Origin: Austropuccinia psidii
Lineage: Eukaryota; Basidiomycota; Pucciniomycetes; Pucciniales; Sphaerophragmiaceae
Assembly (NCBI GenBank): GCA_023105745.1
Contig: JALGQZ010000011.1
Coordinates: forward strand, 29,386,612-29,450,611
Direction: 5' to 3'
DNA length: 64,000 nucleotides
The notes under the pieces were generated by a model. That model was given only the letters and a program-made list of their open reading frames with translations, was not told the origin of the DNA and did no database searches. This document shows, in pieces, positions 23,660-35,108 of this stretch. The translations under genes were made by a program, and so were the position numbers. Within the stretch, counting starts at the first letter, position 1; every line of letters begins with the position of its first letter.

Positions 23660-25671
23660 TGTGGTATTCCATACCATTTTTTTCACCAGGCTCAAGCTCA
23701 TAGTACCCTATAACAGCAGGAAATCCAGCCTACAGGCAGACTTGCACTCAAAATTTACACCAAAAGGTCAATTTTACAGCAAGAAGCTGGATTTAACTCA
23801 TAAAACCATGGCACAGGCACCACAGGGAAGTGTATGTGTTTAAATAAATTATTCAATTTCATTATTCATATGTAAAAATCAAGTTACATATAGTAAACTA
23901 GTTACAAGAAATAAGGTACCACCCTTTAAATTACACACCCCACCCAGCTTTACACCCCCTTACAGCCACAGGACTCATGCAGGAAGAAAATGACACATGC
24001 ATTAGCTACACAGCCAACTTGCATTCAAAATCACATGATGCAAAGCTCAACTCCATGGAATTCCTGCAAGTCATTTATAACACAGCCACAGGAGTACCTT
24101 ATCTTATATCCTCAGTAACCCCACTTAAAACCTTAAAACAGAATCATAATTATTTACACCACTCATAACCTCATGCAAACCAAAGCTAGTTACAACAGGC
24201 TGCATGCAGTACACAATTCTAATTAAATCTCAACCATATGACTATGCACAGCATGTGTCAAACTCAAAAATCACATCATCTCATACATCACAGTAAATTC
24301 ATCAGTGCAAGAAATTATCACCTGACCTCATTTTAAAGTTCAAAAAGAAGAAAAACAACCATGACACCTGCATAAATTACACAGCCATTTCTACCCAACC
24401 TAAAATAGGACATATGCAAAGGAATTACAAGGTAATCATGTGATACTGCATCCACCAACAGAATATCATGTGACAGAAGAAAGGCTGTGCACAAGAAAAC
24501 TCCTCAGCCAAAATTGAATCACCTCATGTATGCAAGGAAAATTTAAGAATATCACATCATAATTAGTTCACCAAAAGACAATCATGTGATAAATGGAGGC
24601 TGTGCAGAAAGAAAATTATCACCAAACCTTAAATCACCTGACCCATGCAAGAAAGGTCCTCACCAAAAATGGAGTCACATGATGAAATCAAGAGGAATTA
24701 AAGTGGAAAAAGACAGCTCCCATGGAGGGCCCTCTAGGCTCCCAAAAGGTATAAATAGAGGGGCTCTCTCCCCCCAAATTTCAAAATCCCCCCCATGAAA
24801 ATTATATCCCATGCACAATATATCCTCTGCACATTACAAGCACAGGAATAAGTCATCCCTCATCTGGGAGGTAGTCCAGCAAATTATAGTGAACTTACTT
24901 GCCCAGTAGCTGAAGCTCAGTGGAAGTATAGTGTTCAAGATTGCCCAGTAGCTAAGCTCAGTGGAATCTTAGTATTAAAAAAAAATAATTAAAAATTATT
25001 ATTAAAAATTACCCAGTACCCAAGATTAGGGTTACTACTTTATTAAAATATTTTATCCAGTAAAATTAACACCATTAACAAGACTTAAAAAAAACAAAAA
25101 TAGCTTACCCCTTTAAAAATTCAATATCAAAGAACCTTACCTCTTAAATTCAACAAATAAAATTTTATCTTATTATTAAACACTCTTAAAAAAATAACAA
25201 ACCTTTAAAAAATCATTTTACTCTATTATAACTATACCTTAACAAAATTACCTTTATCAACACCAATCAAATTTTCCAGAAAACCTTAAATAACCCATCC
25301 TACCAAGGAATTATAACCAAGAAGAAACAACTCACCTCAATTTCACCAAAAACTATTAAAATCAAAACAGACAAGTATTTCATTAAATCTAAAAATTAAC
25401 CAAATTACTGACATTATTTTTCATATTATTTATTGAATAGGTCTGATCTGAGACTGCTGAATTTTGTCTTCTGCAGTTGTAAAGCCACTTACTAATTTTA
25501 TTTTGGTTTGTGAGCTCCAAGGAAGATTTTGTTCAGTATTTTAGGAGGGGCAGGCAATACACCCTTGCCACCCTTGGTTACAGGAGTTATTAGCAATTCA
25601 AAACTAGTTACCTGTGATTTCCCCCTCCAGGTACTGCCTCATTTTAATCCCACACAAGAGGAGTTCCCACA
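23660..25671 (+). repeat. Element II 3' LTR
   Basis: A direct copy of 8751-10762, 2012 bp, with one difference noticed (T at 23831). TATAAATA at 24750-24757 is the TATA-box equivalent. It is followed directly by the TTGG duplication and the rest of the element I gag. Confidence 0.92.
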
Positions 25672-25858
25672 TTGGCACTCTTTCTTCCTTCCTGCATGGT
25701 GCTGCTCCTTCCAAAATAGGTCCTCTGTCCAATTTGGCCCTCGGTTGAGAAACTGCTGGGGTACCATCAAGAGGAGCCCTTGGAGTTGGAGTGACAACAG
25801 CTTGAGTTTGGTCCTGAGATCTTGTCTGTCTTGCAGGAGGTGAATGTTGGAGTGGCAT
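25672..25858 (-). pseudogene. Element I gag, N-terminal part
   Basis: The minus-strand start codon at 25858 opens MPLQHSPPARQTRSQ, then a threonine/proline-rich stretch, and runs to KEERVP at the junction with element II. It continues at 8750 in the same frame once the 4-bp duplication is removed. The remainder of the open frame to 25604 is element II sequence and not gag. The basic, proline-rich N-terminus is like that of related rust elements I remember. Confidence 0.8.
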
Positions 25859-26631
25859 GATTGAATAAAATTGAAATTAAATGAGAATAATCAAAATTTG
25901 AATAAAAAAATTGAGGCAAAACCAAAATAGTCTTGAAGGTCAAATCAAAATCAAATATTAAGGAAGAATCAATGAATCAATGAATCAAATGAGATCTTCA
26001 GGTAAATCAATCAATTAAATATCAAATAAAAACTTGAAGTCAATGAATAAAATAGGTCAAATAAATCAAAATCAAATGTCAAATGAATTCAAAGTCAAAA
26101 TCTTGCAGAATATCAATCAATCCAAATGAAGTCTTGAGGAAAATCAATTTATGTCAGAAATTTTGATGTGAAAAATCAGAAAAGTCCATAAAATCTTCAG
26201 GGCCATTCATTATCTTGAAGTCAATAGCAATTTATGTCAAATCAATCAGTCAAAATCAAAATCAAGTGAAATCTTCTTGAAAAATCAAAATTATTGAAGA
26301 ACAGATCAAATATGAATATTGATGTGAAGATGTGTCTGAATGATAATAAAGATCAATTTGGATTTCAATAATGAGGCCTGAATACAAAGGATTTGATGAA
26401 TTGAATGAAGATGAAAATGAGATAAGATTTGGAAAAAGAGAAACAAACGATAAAATTGGGGTCAGCTTTCAATTTTCAGAATGAAGAAATGAATGAGAGA
26501 AAATTGAGAGGTGATGATGAATCATAAGATCATAAAATGTTAAAGAGTCATAATTTTGATGAAGTGAAATGAATGAATTAAAAATATAAGAATTAATGAA
26601 CAGAAGAAAAATTATGAGTTAATTAATATAA
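25859..26631 (-). other. 5' leader of element I
   Basis: About 770 bp between the LTR and the gag start, very AT-rich with many TCAAATCAA and AATCAATCAA words, open in few places. No TGG-type primer site is visible next to the LTR end on the minus strand, so priming may be by another route. Confidence 0.5.
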
Positions 26632-27915
26632 TGTCACAGGGGCCTTTATGGAAGCAAGAGGGCCTGGCACTGAGGAATCAAGAACTCACTTGGAGGGCTC
26701 CAAAGATATAAGAAATAATAAAGATTTAATTTCTTTGAAGAAGAAGAAGGGAAACAACAAGTATGCCAAAGATAAAAGAAAATATAAGAAGCCAAAGGCC
26801 AAAGATAATAAACAAAGCCAAAGGCCAAGAAGCCAACCGAGTGAATCCTCAATTCACTGTTTCAACCTGCCAGAAAAGGGAATGGAATTAGTAAAGGATA
26901 TGACCACCAATATCCACTGACAGGCAAGGAAGAAAAGAGAAAAGGTTCTGAATGACTGACTTAAGATTATCAGTATTAACTTTAATAAAGTAAAAGAAAA
27001 TAAATATAATAATAAATCCAACTTATTAATTAACTGGGGCCAAAGTCCCCAGGTGCTGAAAGGTGGCAGGTATATGTGAATAGCTGAAAGACTGATCATG
27101 GAAGGTGAATCACCGGCTGTATTGTCTGAATAGGGTCCATACAGATCTGGCCATCTTGAAATTTGAACTGTGTGATCAAATTCCCACAGTGGAATATTCA
27201 TTGGGCCAATTGGGCCAAGTACATACATGTTGATTTATTGAAGCCTGTATGGACCAATTGAGTTGTCCAAGGAGTATTGAAATACTTGATGCCTTAAAAA
27301 CTAAATTGAAAGAATGTATAACCTCTGAGAGTGGCCCTTGGAATAATCCTGAATGAAATTGCCAACCCAACTCCTGCAGGGCTAGGTGGTTGGGATCCTT
27401 GAATGGTTAGGATTGCCACCATGGATTGCCAGACTGATGAGTTAATAAATCCTCCTTTGAAATGGGCATTGGATTTTGGGACCTTGATTTGGAAAGGTTG
27501 AACTGGGTCCTGAAAACGTCACCATTGAATTGCTGAGCAAAAATGGTGCATAATGGTATATAATACCATATATGCACCACTCCTGCAACCTTGAGTACAG
27601 GTTGCATGTAGGAGTGAAACAATTCCCCTTAAGGTGAGGGTAAAGATTGAACTGAGCTGATCTGGTGGCCTCTGAGGGATGCCAGAGGCCATGGGCTGAA
27701 AAGTGGTCCAAGGTGGTTATTGGCCAAAACTGGGTCCTGAGGGTCTTATGGCCATTTTTGGGGTTTGAAAGAATTTGGGGCCAAGATAAGCTCAGGTGGG
27801 CCCAATTGTGGTTTGGGACACACCTGGCCTTGGGGGCTGATGGGCGGCTGCCCTTTGGCCCCTTTTGGCCTCATTGGATTAGGCCAAAAGGGGCCTAAAT
27901 GGCCCACAGACCGTG
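26632..27915 (-). repeat. Element I 5' LTR, left part
   Basis: Starts TGTCACAGGGG and follows 1462-2742 closely, with scattered substitutions. It breaks at 27915, where element III is inserted, and resumes at 62105. It contains the counterpart of the GC-rich segment of the other LTR. Confidence 0.85.
27911..27915. repeat. Left target-site duplication of element III (CCGTG)
   Basis: CCGTG precedes TGTGAG; CCGCG follows CTTACA at 62105-62109. Four of five bases match and the mismatch is a C/T transition, as expected for an old insertion. Confidence 0.55.
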
Positions 27916-29433
27916 TGTGAGCCTTGAGGTATATTTTCCATACCCAAATAGGCCACAATTATCTTAAAAATAGATTTTGAATTATGCATAACTCATAAGC
28001 CATGCATATATCCAAAATTCATCATTTTTGATTTCAGAAAAGATGAATAAGTTTTTATTGAGTAAGTAAATACATGAATGTATGGCCAGATTTGGATTCT
28101 ACACAAAAATTCACCTAGGGTAGCTCCATAGAGTGAATAAGCTCAAATTGACTCCTTGAGGTGGTAATATTAAAATATTTCAATTCCACATAAAAGATCT
28201 GTGAAAACGTTTGTTTTTCTTAATGTCATGCCAAAATAATGGGAATGTGAGAAATCCCATGTTACATTTACACTAAGAATAGTGTTATGCATGTTTTGGG
28301 CATTCAATATCATGGTATTTTGACATGGACTTTTGGTACACCCATAGTGGATATCTCACTTGAAGCTTAATTTTCTATTTTGACGTGAAAAATAGGCAAG
28401 GGGGACAAAAGACATCAAAGAGAGCCAGGGTGCCCAACTTCTGAGGCCTCAGAGGCGTGGACAGCTCCAAACCTTGGATCCATGGCTGATCTTTGCTCAA
28501 TTAGTCAACTAAAACACTTTTGGAACTTGGTTACCATGTTACAACTACAGTATATCTTAAGAAAATAGCAAATAACCTGCTATCTTGACGTGCCAAGGAG
28601 GTAAAGACCTAATTACATGTCAATTCTTAATCATTTTCTATGGATAAACCCCAAAAGAGTAATTTAGACCCTTTTTGGACTTTTATCCATTGAATTACCT
28701 CATAGAAACCAGTAAAACACTGATATTTGCAATTCTATGTAGAAATGAGGTAAAAACTTCAAAACTTCATTGAAAATACAATTCTTGATGAATCTCTCTG
28801 ATATTTCAGGACTAATGGAAACCTTTATTGTCTATGGCACAACCAAAAAGAATTATGGTTTTACTATCAAAATTAAAAGGTTTACTTACAGTCCATTTTT
28901 GGCTATTCTACGTGAAACACTGAATTTTCAAAATTCCCAGTAATTACAACCTGTGATGAAATTGCCAATAACATTGATAAATTTGAGAAATCAATGATTA
29001 TTTTAGAATAAAAGAGGATTCACAGATGTTACTCCTTTTATTCTTGACCAGAGTAGGGTTGCTAGTCACTTAAAAGCATTAATTAAGTAATTATGATAAT
29101 CTTACGTGACAACAGATGATGCAATCAATAATCCAAAAGGGTTTATTGTTTTCTCACTCACTGGTTTTGCAGTTTGCTCCATGGCACGCCCCTGTGAGCT
29201 GTTGTGGAATTAAGAGAGGCCTCCCCTTTCTGTTTTTTCCAAATCATCATCTTATTATCATTTATATCATTGTTACCAACAAGTAAGTATTATTAAAAGC
29301 TATTCTTAAGTGCTTTAATTCTTTCAGAATCAATGAGAAAGACGTGAAATCATAGAATCCAACTAAATATTGTTGTAATACTCTTATAAATTTATTTTGA
29401 TCCTTTAAATCCACAATTCCATATCAAATCTCT
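27916..29433 (+). repeat. Element III 5' LTR, left part
   Basis: The first 1518 bp of an LTR about 1.9 kb long. The inverted copy at 60019-61294 and the forward copy at 61295-61727 match parts of it. The break after TCAAATCTCT at 29433 is the insertion site of the TIR element; an uninterrupted version of the site is at 61720-61740. Confidence 0.82.
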
Positions 29434-29478
29434 CACCAGGGCGAATCTTGTGTCAATCGTCGGCGATTGACTTCATGT
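29434..29478 (+). repeat. Left terminal inverted repeat
   Basis: About 45 bp, inverted copy of 43046-43090. I count six mismatches and all are C/T or G/A transitions. It contains a palindrome, GTCAATCG-TCGG-CGATTGAC (29451-29470). Next to it AC(G)TCAAGC-like words recur at about 29477-29545, like the subterminal repeats used by some transposases. Confidence 0.8.
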
Positions 29479-29818
29479 CAAGCAGGATAAAAGTCAAGCT
29501 CACGTCAAGCAAAAATCAAGCAAACGTTGAGCACACGTCCTACTCTTGTCTTACACCAAATCCTGTGACATCCACCAATATTGGTTCCACTGTGCCTTCA
29601 ACTCAGATTCCTCACCACCTGATCATCCCGCAACCGTCCGATGGTTGGTAAAAATTACACAAGACCCGCCTGTTTGCACAAACACACATCAAAGAGGTCC
29701 TTCAGCCAGTCTTGATGTAGGCAGGGGGTTTGACTTCACCAGGTTATCCATGAAAGGACTCCGCCTGAGCGGGATTGTTGTTTTGCAGGTGACACTGGTA
29801 GAGTCCGCCGCACAATAC

Positions 29819-29900
29819 CGTGGGTGCAGGTGCGCATGTGGGTGGGCATGCGTGTGCATTGGCGTGTGCGGGTGCGCATGCGTGTGATTGGCGTGTGTGC
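29819..29900. repeat. GT/GC-rich alternating tract
   Basis: Repeated GCGTGTG, GGTGCGCATG and GCATGCGTGTG words, largely alternating purine and pyrimidine. Open frames here on both strands arise from the repeat and are not called. Confidence 0.5.
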
Positions 29901-30058
29901 AAGGGCCGATTCCCCTTCCGACATGATGATGGCGCAGTTAGAAATTTTGGATGCCGTGAAAGGTGCCCAGGGTGCACAGGTGTGATCAACTTGGTCAAAC
30001 GCAAATTATATAATATCAGTAAGGCTCACGCAGTTAATGATTTTTTCTTTTCTTGGAC

Positions 30059-32459
30059 CTATTGGTGTTTGGAAAAGGGCATTTCCATAAGGAAGGATTT
30101 GAGAATAGCAATACAATTAGGGTCAAAGATGATCTTGAAAGGTACCTTCCGCATGTTGACCTCAACTGAATGAGGAGTGATATAGTGGATGACCTTTACA
30201 GGTTGTTGTTGGCCAATACGATGGAGTCAATCAAAAGCCTGAGCCTCAATGGCTGGGTTCCAATTGGGCTCCTGGAAATGTGGATGTCAGGGGCCACAAA
30301 TCAGGGCAGAATTTTGGGGGTCCCCTCACCATTAAATAGACCGTATTAGCACAAGCTATATTGAGGCCAGTTCCAGCTGCGGCAATGGATGCAATCAGTA
30401 CTTCACATTCAGGATTATTGAAGAAATTCTCCAGTGCCTTCTCCTGTGCTTGTGCTGTAATTGTTCCATCAATTTGTGCTTAAAGGATAGAGTGATGGGA
30501 AAGTGCAATACCAATTCTAAAATATAAAAAAGTCAGATGGATTCAATTGGTAATGGATGCATATTAGAATTGACGCACAAATCTAGAAATTGGGTCCATT
30601 GGGTATAAACCACTGATTTGGTTGGACCACACCTTGTTTGTTTGTTCTTCATTAAGCTTTGCAGGAGGTGTGCAATTTTACTACTCATCATGCATGTTTC
30701 CACATCCACAATAGTTCGTGTGATTGTTGGGGAGTTATCCTGAGTGCTCCTGCCCTCGGGGTCTTCCAAATCTGCCTCCGCAATTGTGTTAAGCATGATG
30801 TGATGGTTTCAACATATTTGCAGCTTATTAATATTTCTGAAAAATTCTCCTGGTCCTTTGCTTTTGGATGATCGGAATTCTTCATATAATGTGGAATATT
30901 CTTGCTGCATGGTCGGGTTGGGTGGGAGCAGCTCATAATGATGGCTAATAGTGGGGAGGGATTTGAGATGTGTGGTTTTGGTGCGGTGCAAACTTAAATG
31001 CCGCAATGCCAAATGCAAGATATCATTGCAACCTTTGGAAAGACTACTCAGGATGAATGGTGACCAGTTATCTTGATTGGCGTTCTGGGGTTGAGTGATG
31101 AATGATATTATGCCCAAAAGGTCATAAATGGTGTTGTGAATAGGTGTGCCCGTTAAAAATATTCGACGGGATGAAAGGAGGCTATTAATGGCACGGTGAG
31201 TGGCAGTGTATTGAGAGCAAATATAGCTATAAAATGGGGAAAGGTTTATTGGATATAAAAGGTAATTTGAATCATTTAAGATCAGACACTCACTGTGCTT
31301 CATCCAAAATTATACGATGCCAATTGATTTGAAAAATGAATGATGTAGAGGTATTGGTTTGCTTAAATTCTTGGGTGATAGTATTGTAAGAAGTGATGAT
31401 GATATCATATTTTAAGATGTTGGCTTTGGATAATGAGTGATGAGTGGGACCATGGTAGATTTTGGAATGCAGCGCTCCAGCCTGAGCATGCTTGGATATT
31501 TTGGATTGCCAGTTGGTAATTAAGCGAGGGGGGAAGATGATCATGGTGGGCATGGAGCAATGGGGGTTTGCAATCATCCGCTCCTTGGAGGTACCAATTA
31601 GAGCAATGGCCTGAATGGTCTTACCTAATCCCATATCATCCGCAAGCAGTCCTCCAAGAGGGGTATTGGTTGAAAGGGATTCAAATGAGCTAACGACCTT
31701 GTTTGTAATGATGTGCCTGGCATTGAAAGTGGATCCTGGGGGTGAGGTGGCCCAAAGGTTATGGGCTGATTGGCCATTGGGGATTTCTCAATCCCAGAGA
31801 AAAGCTAGTCTGGTCTTTTGATGAGGGAGGAGGGGGGTTTGAATAATGGCATGGGGCGGGGTCATCATGAGGAGGTCTGATCCACTGGGTAATTGTATCA
31901 GTTTTTGCTTGGAAATCAATGATGAAACAGCAGGATATGAAGCTGGCATTGAGTTTGAAGCAGGAAATGTCGGAGTAAAGAGTTGACATTGACAATGAGT
32001 ATTACAGTCATATTCTTTGGGAAATTTAAGCTTGAAATCTTATGTTCGAAAGCTTTCCATTATAAATAAAATGTTTGGATACCATGTGAAGAACATCAAT
32101 GCTAGATTGGGTTTCTGAGATGAGGAGGGATCATTTGCATCAGTCATAAATACTCCCTCAACAAAATATATTTGAGTAGGATTGGATTGGCAATTTTCAA
32201 TCCATGCTCCACCAGGACCACAGTGCATGAAAGCTTTTGGTGCCCCAAGGAATGGTATCAACGTTTTGGAAAGGGTTGCAGGTAGAGAGCCAATAGCACG
32301 CTGGTGATTGGGGAGATAAACGAATATGTTGTGTTGATTGTGCCATATGATAATCCAAGAAGCTAAGTGGGAATTCTCAGGATTTAAGGTTATATCACTA
32401 TTTATTTGAATACGAATATTAATCATCCCAATGCAAAGTGGTTGTGAAGGGGTTGACAT
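30059..32459 (-). pseudogene. SNF2-family helicase/ATPase on the TIR element (broken)
   Basis: SNF2 ATPases move along DNA and remodel protein-DNA complexes. Reading down from the ATG at 32459: an unassigned N-terminus, a Q-motif-like PHQKTRLAFLWDRE (about 31830), Walker A GLLADDMGLGKTIQAIALI (about 31620-31660), ITSYNTI, the DEAH box at 31290-31302 with its H codon split by an intron, LTGTPIHN (about 31150), the C-terminal lobe KSVVYTQWTQFLDL, ASIAAAGTGLN, and motif VI WNPAIEAQAFD then LHRIGQ (about 30220). Introns fit 31227-31293 (67 bp), 30272-30329 (58 bp) and one near 30505-30575. In-frame stops: TAA at about 32040, TGA at about 30807, TAA near 30480, and TGA replacing the arginine of the D-R-x-H-R motif. 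It ends at a TAG at 30059-30061 and resembles Rad5/HLTF-type proteins. Confidence 0.85.
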
Positions 32460-34660
32460 GATTGCTATTTTAAATTATTTGGGGACAGTTGGAAATTATA
32501 TGATTGGGAAGGGTTAGCTAAACGCTTTGAAGACAAATGAACGCAGGTGTGGAACTTATATGAGAGGCAGCAATGGGGTCAAGGGGGGACAGCCTGTGGT
32601 TACGTGCATGGTCTTTAGGAAGATGGGCCTCTTGGGCTCATGATTTTCATATCCAATTTGGGGCATATATCAAGGCAAGGTGGCCAAAATGTGGGTGCAC
32701 CGATATGACTGCTGGATCTGCAGCAAGTTACGAAACCTTTGGTGGAACAAGGTGGACCTTAGCATATCCAAAATTGGGTGGGTTGTAGCAACTTATTGTG
32801 GAGGGCATATTAGAGGCATGCAGTCATGTTTGCTGGTGTGACAGCAAACAATGAGCATATCCTCCCCAGGTTAATTGTTCACAGGGACCTACTGGGCAAT
32901 GTTGGCAGTTTCAAAGGGCAATCTCACTTTGGGGATGTTTGTGTGTGGGCGGGTGAGATATGTTCAGTGGCATGCCACCAAACATGACTTTGGTTTTTCC
33001 TGAAGTTTTTTTCTGACTGATGCCTACTGGGATTCCAGGGGGGAATGTGTGACATGATCAAAGGGGGCGCCAGCCGTGAGGCGTGATCCACATATACATT
33101 CACCCCTATTGCATTTGAGACGGGTACTAATCCACCGAGATTGGTATCCGGGTCTTTGCCTCACGCGCGTACAAAACTCCGGCGAAAGAGGCCACCCACC
33201 CAAGGGAATTTTTGGCTGCAAGCCAGGTGCCACAACCTGCGCGGGGCGTGAGAGAACGTGAAGAAAATGACCTGCGGTGGGAGATACCCACGCAAACATG
33301 ACCAGCCTCAGCAATCATAGGCTGGGATTATTCTAATGTGGATGAGGCTGAAGCAAATCCACACTGATTGGCCTCAGGTTTCCACGCGCAAGCAGGTGAG
33401 CGTCTGCAGTCAAGCAGACCACCTGGCCAAGAAAATAGCCGGTCGGAAGACTAGCAGTAAAATGTCTTCCAGGAGTGTGAAAGTTGCCTGTGTATGACCT
33501 GTCCGGGGGTGTGTATGAAAGCATGTGGCTGCCTGACAATGAGCACGCGCAATGATCAAGCAGCGCCAGTCATTGTTTGCCCCGACAATGGCACCGGATG
33601 GAATCCAATGTTTGTGTATGACCCAAATGAACAGTCATCCCACTATGACCCACTTACATTAAGTTGGATTACATGCGCATCTGTGCCGTAGTTAGGCAGA
33701 GCTGTCCAGCAAGGTGCATCAAAGGGATGCAGGTGAGAGATATGACTCGATGGCTTGACGTGATTGCATGTTACATTCATGAACAGCTTTTTCTCTGCCC
33801 CGCAGCATACATTTACAAAGGTGTACTGCATACTACAGTGTTGGCTGTACAGATCAGGAAGGTGTAATACTACTTGAGCCTGCATGCACCTTGCAATTGT
33901 TTGCATATACGTAGCTCATGTGCCACATGCTCAGCATTGCGTTTCACCCGATTTGCACACGCAAGCTGAGCATGTCATGGTCAAAAGCACCGTGTGGAAG
34001 TGCTCAGTAAAGCCATGGAATGAACTATTTTTGCAATAGTTCATTGGAAGGCTCAGTTTGGAGCACTTCACCAAAGCGTGTGAAATGCTGCACCTGGCCA
34101 AAATGTCATCCAATGCTCTTCCAAATGCTCAGGTTGTGTGCATACAAAAATGACGGAGCAATGGCTCACCATGGTGCATTTGATATTGTCATATCAATAC
34201 CTCAATAAATGTGCAATTAAAATTTTGAGCCACTGAGCATTTCAATTATGACCAGAAAGCAAACCTGAGCAATGGGTTGAGGCAAGCTCACGCTGTATTC
34301 ACTTGTGTTACAGCCCCCCCCTTTGTTCACATACTATTACCAGGCCATACGGCTGGTAATCCCGCCGCAGACACATGTGACCAATTGCACCGGGTGCATT
34401 TCTGCATTGCACCCACAATGCACATTCAATGAGGGCCTCAAAACCACCCTCCTGGGTGATCGGGTGGCTATTTAAGGAAACAAAGGGGCTTTGACTGAGC
34501 TTGACAATTCAATCAATAGCAATACTCAGCCAGAACCCCATTGTTCTTCTGCCTCCCGCTAGCATTTCCCTTCTCAGTTGCAGCATTCGCTGCGACTGAG
34601 CTTCAATTTTGCCCACACGCCTTGAAGCTGAGCCTTTTGCGGGTGCTGCAACTGCTGAGA
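32460..34660. other. Intergenic region between divergent cargo genes
   Basis: More GC-rich than the retrotransposons. I see short frames only, such as 33024-33314 and 33643-33906, without domain signatures or consistent splice sites. It probably holds the promoters of the SNF2 gene (leftwards) and of the gene at 35109 (rightwards). Confidence 0.4.
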
Positions 34661-34678
34661 TCGTCTCAGCTTCCCAAT

Positions 34679-34688
34679 GGTATAAAAG
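34679..34688 (+). promoter_or_regulatory. Probable TATA box of the plus-strand cargo gene
   Basis: GGTATAAAAGACC, followed by pyrimidine-rich sequence with CTTCACACAACAC and many C/T runs, the usual look of a fungal core promoter. The gene it would serve starts within about 450 bp. Confidence 0.45.
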
Positions 34689-35108
34689 ACCATCTTCACA
34701 CAACACGCCCTTCGATTTCTTTCTCACCCGCTCCACTCCGTTCAACCTCACTCGCATTTGTCCTTCTTGTACCTATTCCCCTTGGTCTTCCTGCCTTCCT
34801 ACTTTTGTCTTTTGCACTCCACTAAGCCCACTCCCCTTCCTTTTTCCTGTTTGTTTCTTCTGCTGATTGTTTCAGAACCTCCCTTCTATCCACCTTGTGC
34901 GTTACCTCTTTTTTTAACTTTTGTCAACATTATGTACTGTTATTAATACTTATTTTTCTTCACGACTCTCTTCCAGACTTTTAAAAACTTCAGACTAGAG
35001 CCTTCTTATTTTGTTTCCGTTTTAAATTTATAATTCATTGTACGTATTCATTTTCTTTCTTGATTGTATACTTTCTATGCAGTTACTAACCTCAATTGTT
35101 TTGTTGTT

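Larger units (their letters stand above)
8751..25671 (+). mobile_element. Element II: 16.9-kb gag-protease LTR retrotransposon lacking polymerase
   Basis: Two direct 2012-bp LTRs (8751-10762 and 23660-25671) flank a 12.9-kb interior. The ends are TGTGG and CCACA. A primer-binding site follows the left LTR and a polypurine tract precedes the right one. The only long frame encodes a gag-like protein with a zinc knuckle and an aspartic protease. I find no reverse transcriptase, RNase H or integrase motif in any frame, so it would depend on enzymes from another element. The rest is noncoding but highly structured: two sets of hairpin repeats (14852-15629 and 19462-23432). I found one difference between the LTRs (G at 8922, T at 23831), which implies recent insertion. 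Confidence 0.88.

Noticed and set aside
29736..30173. Histidine/alanine/cysteine-rich frames near the left end of the TIR element
   Set aside because: Produced by the GT/GC alternating tract; the SNF2 gene on the minus strand explains the rightmost part.
33024..34208. Candidate small genes between the SNF2 and proline-rich genes
   Set aside because: Frames on both strands are of equal length and none has a recognisable motif or splice sites.
34541..34946. Phenylalanine/leucine/proline-rich frames near the TATA box
   Set aside because: Pyrimidine-rich leader sequence gives such peptides; no continuity with the downstream exons.
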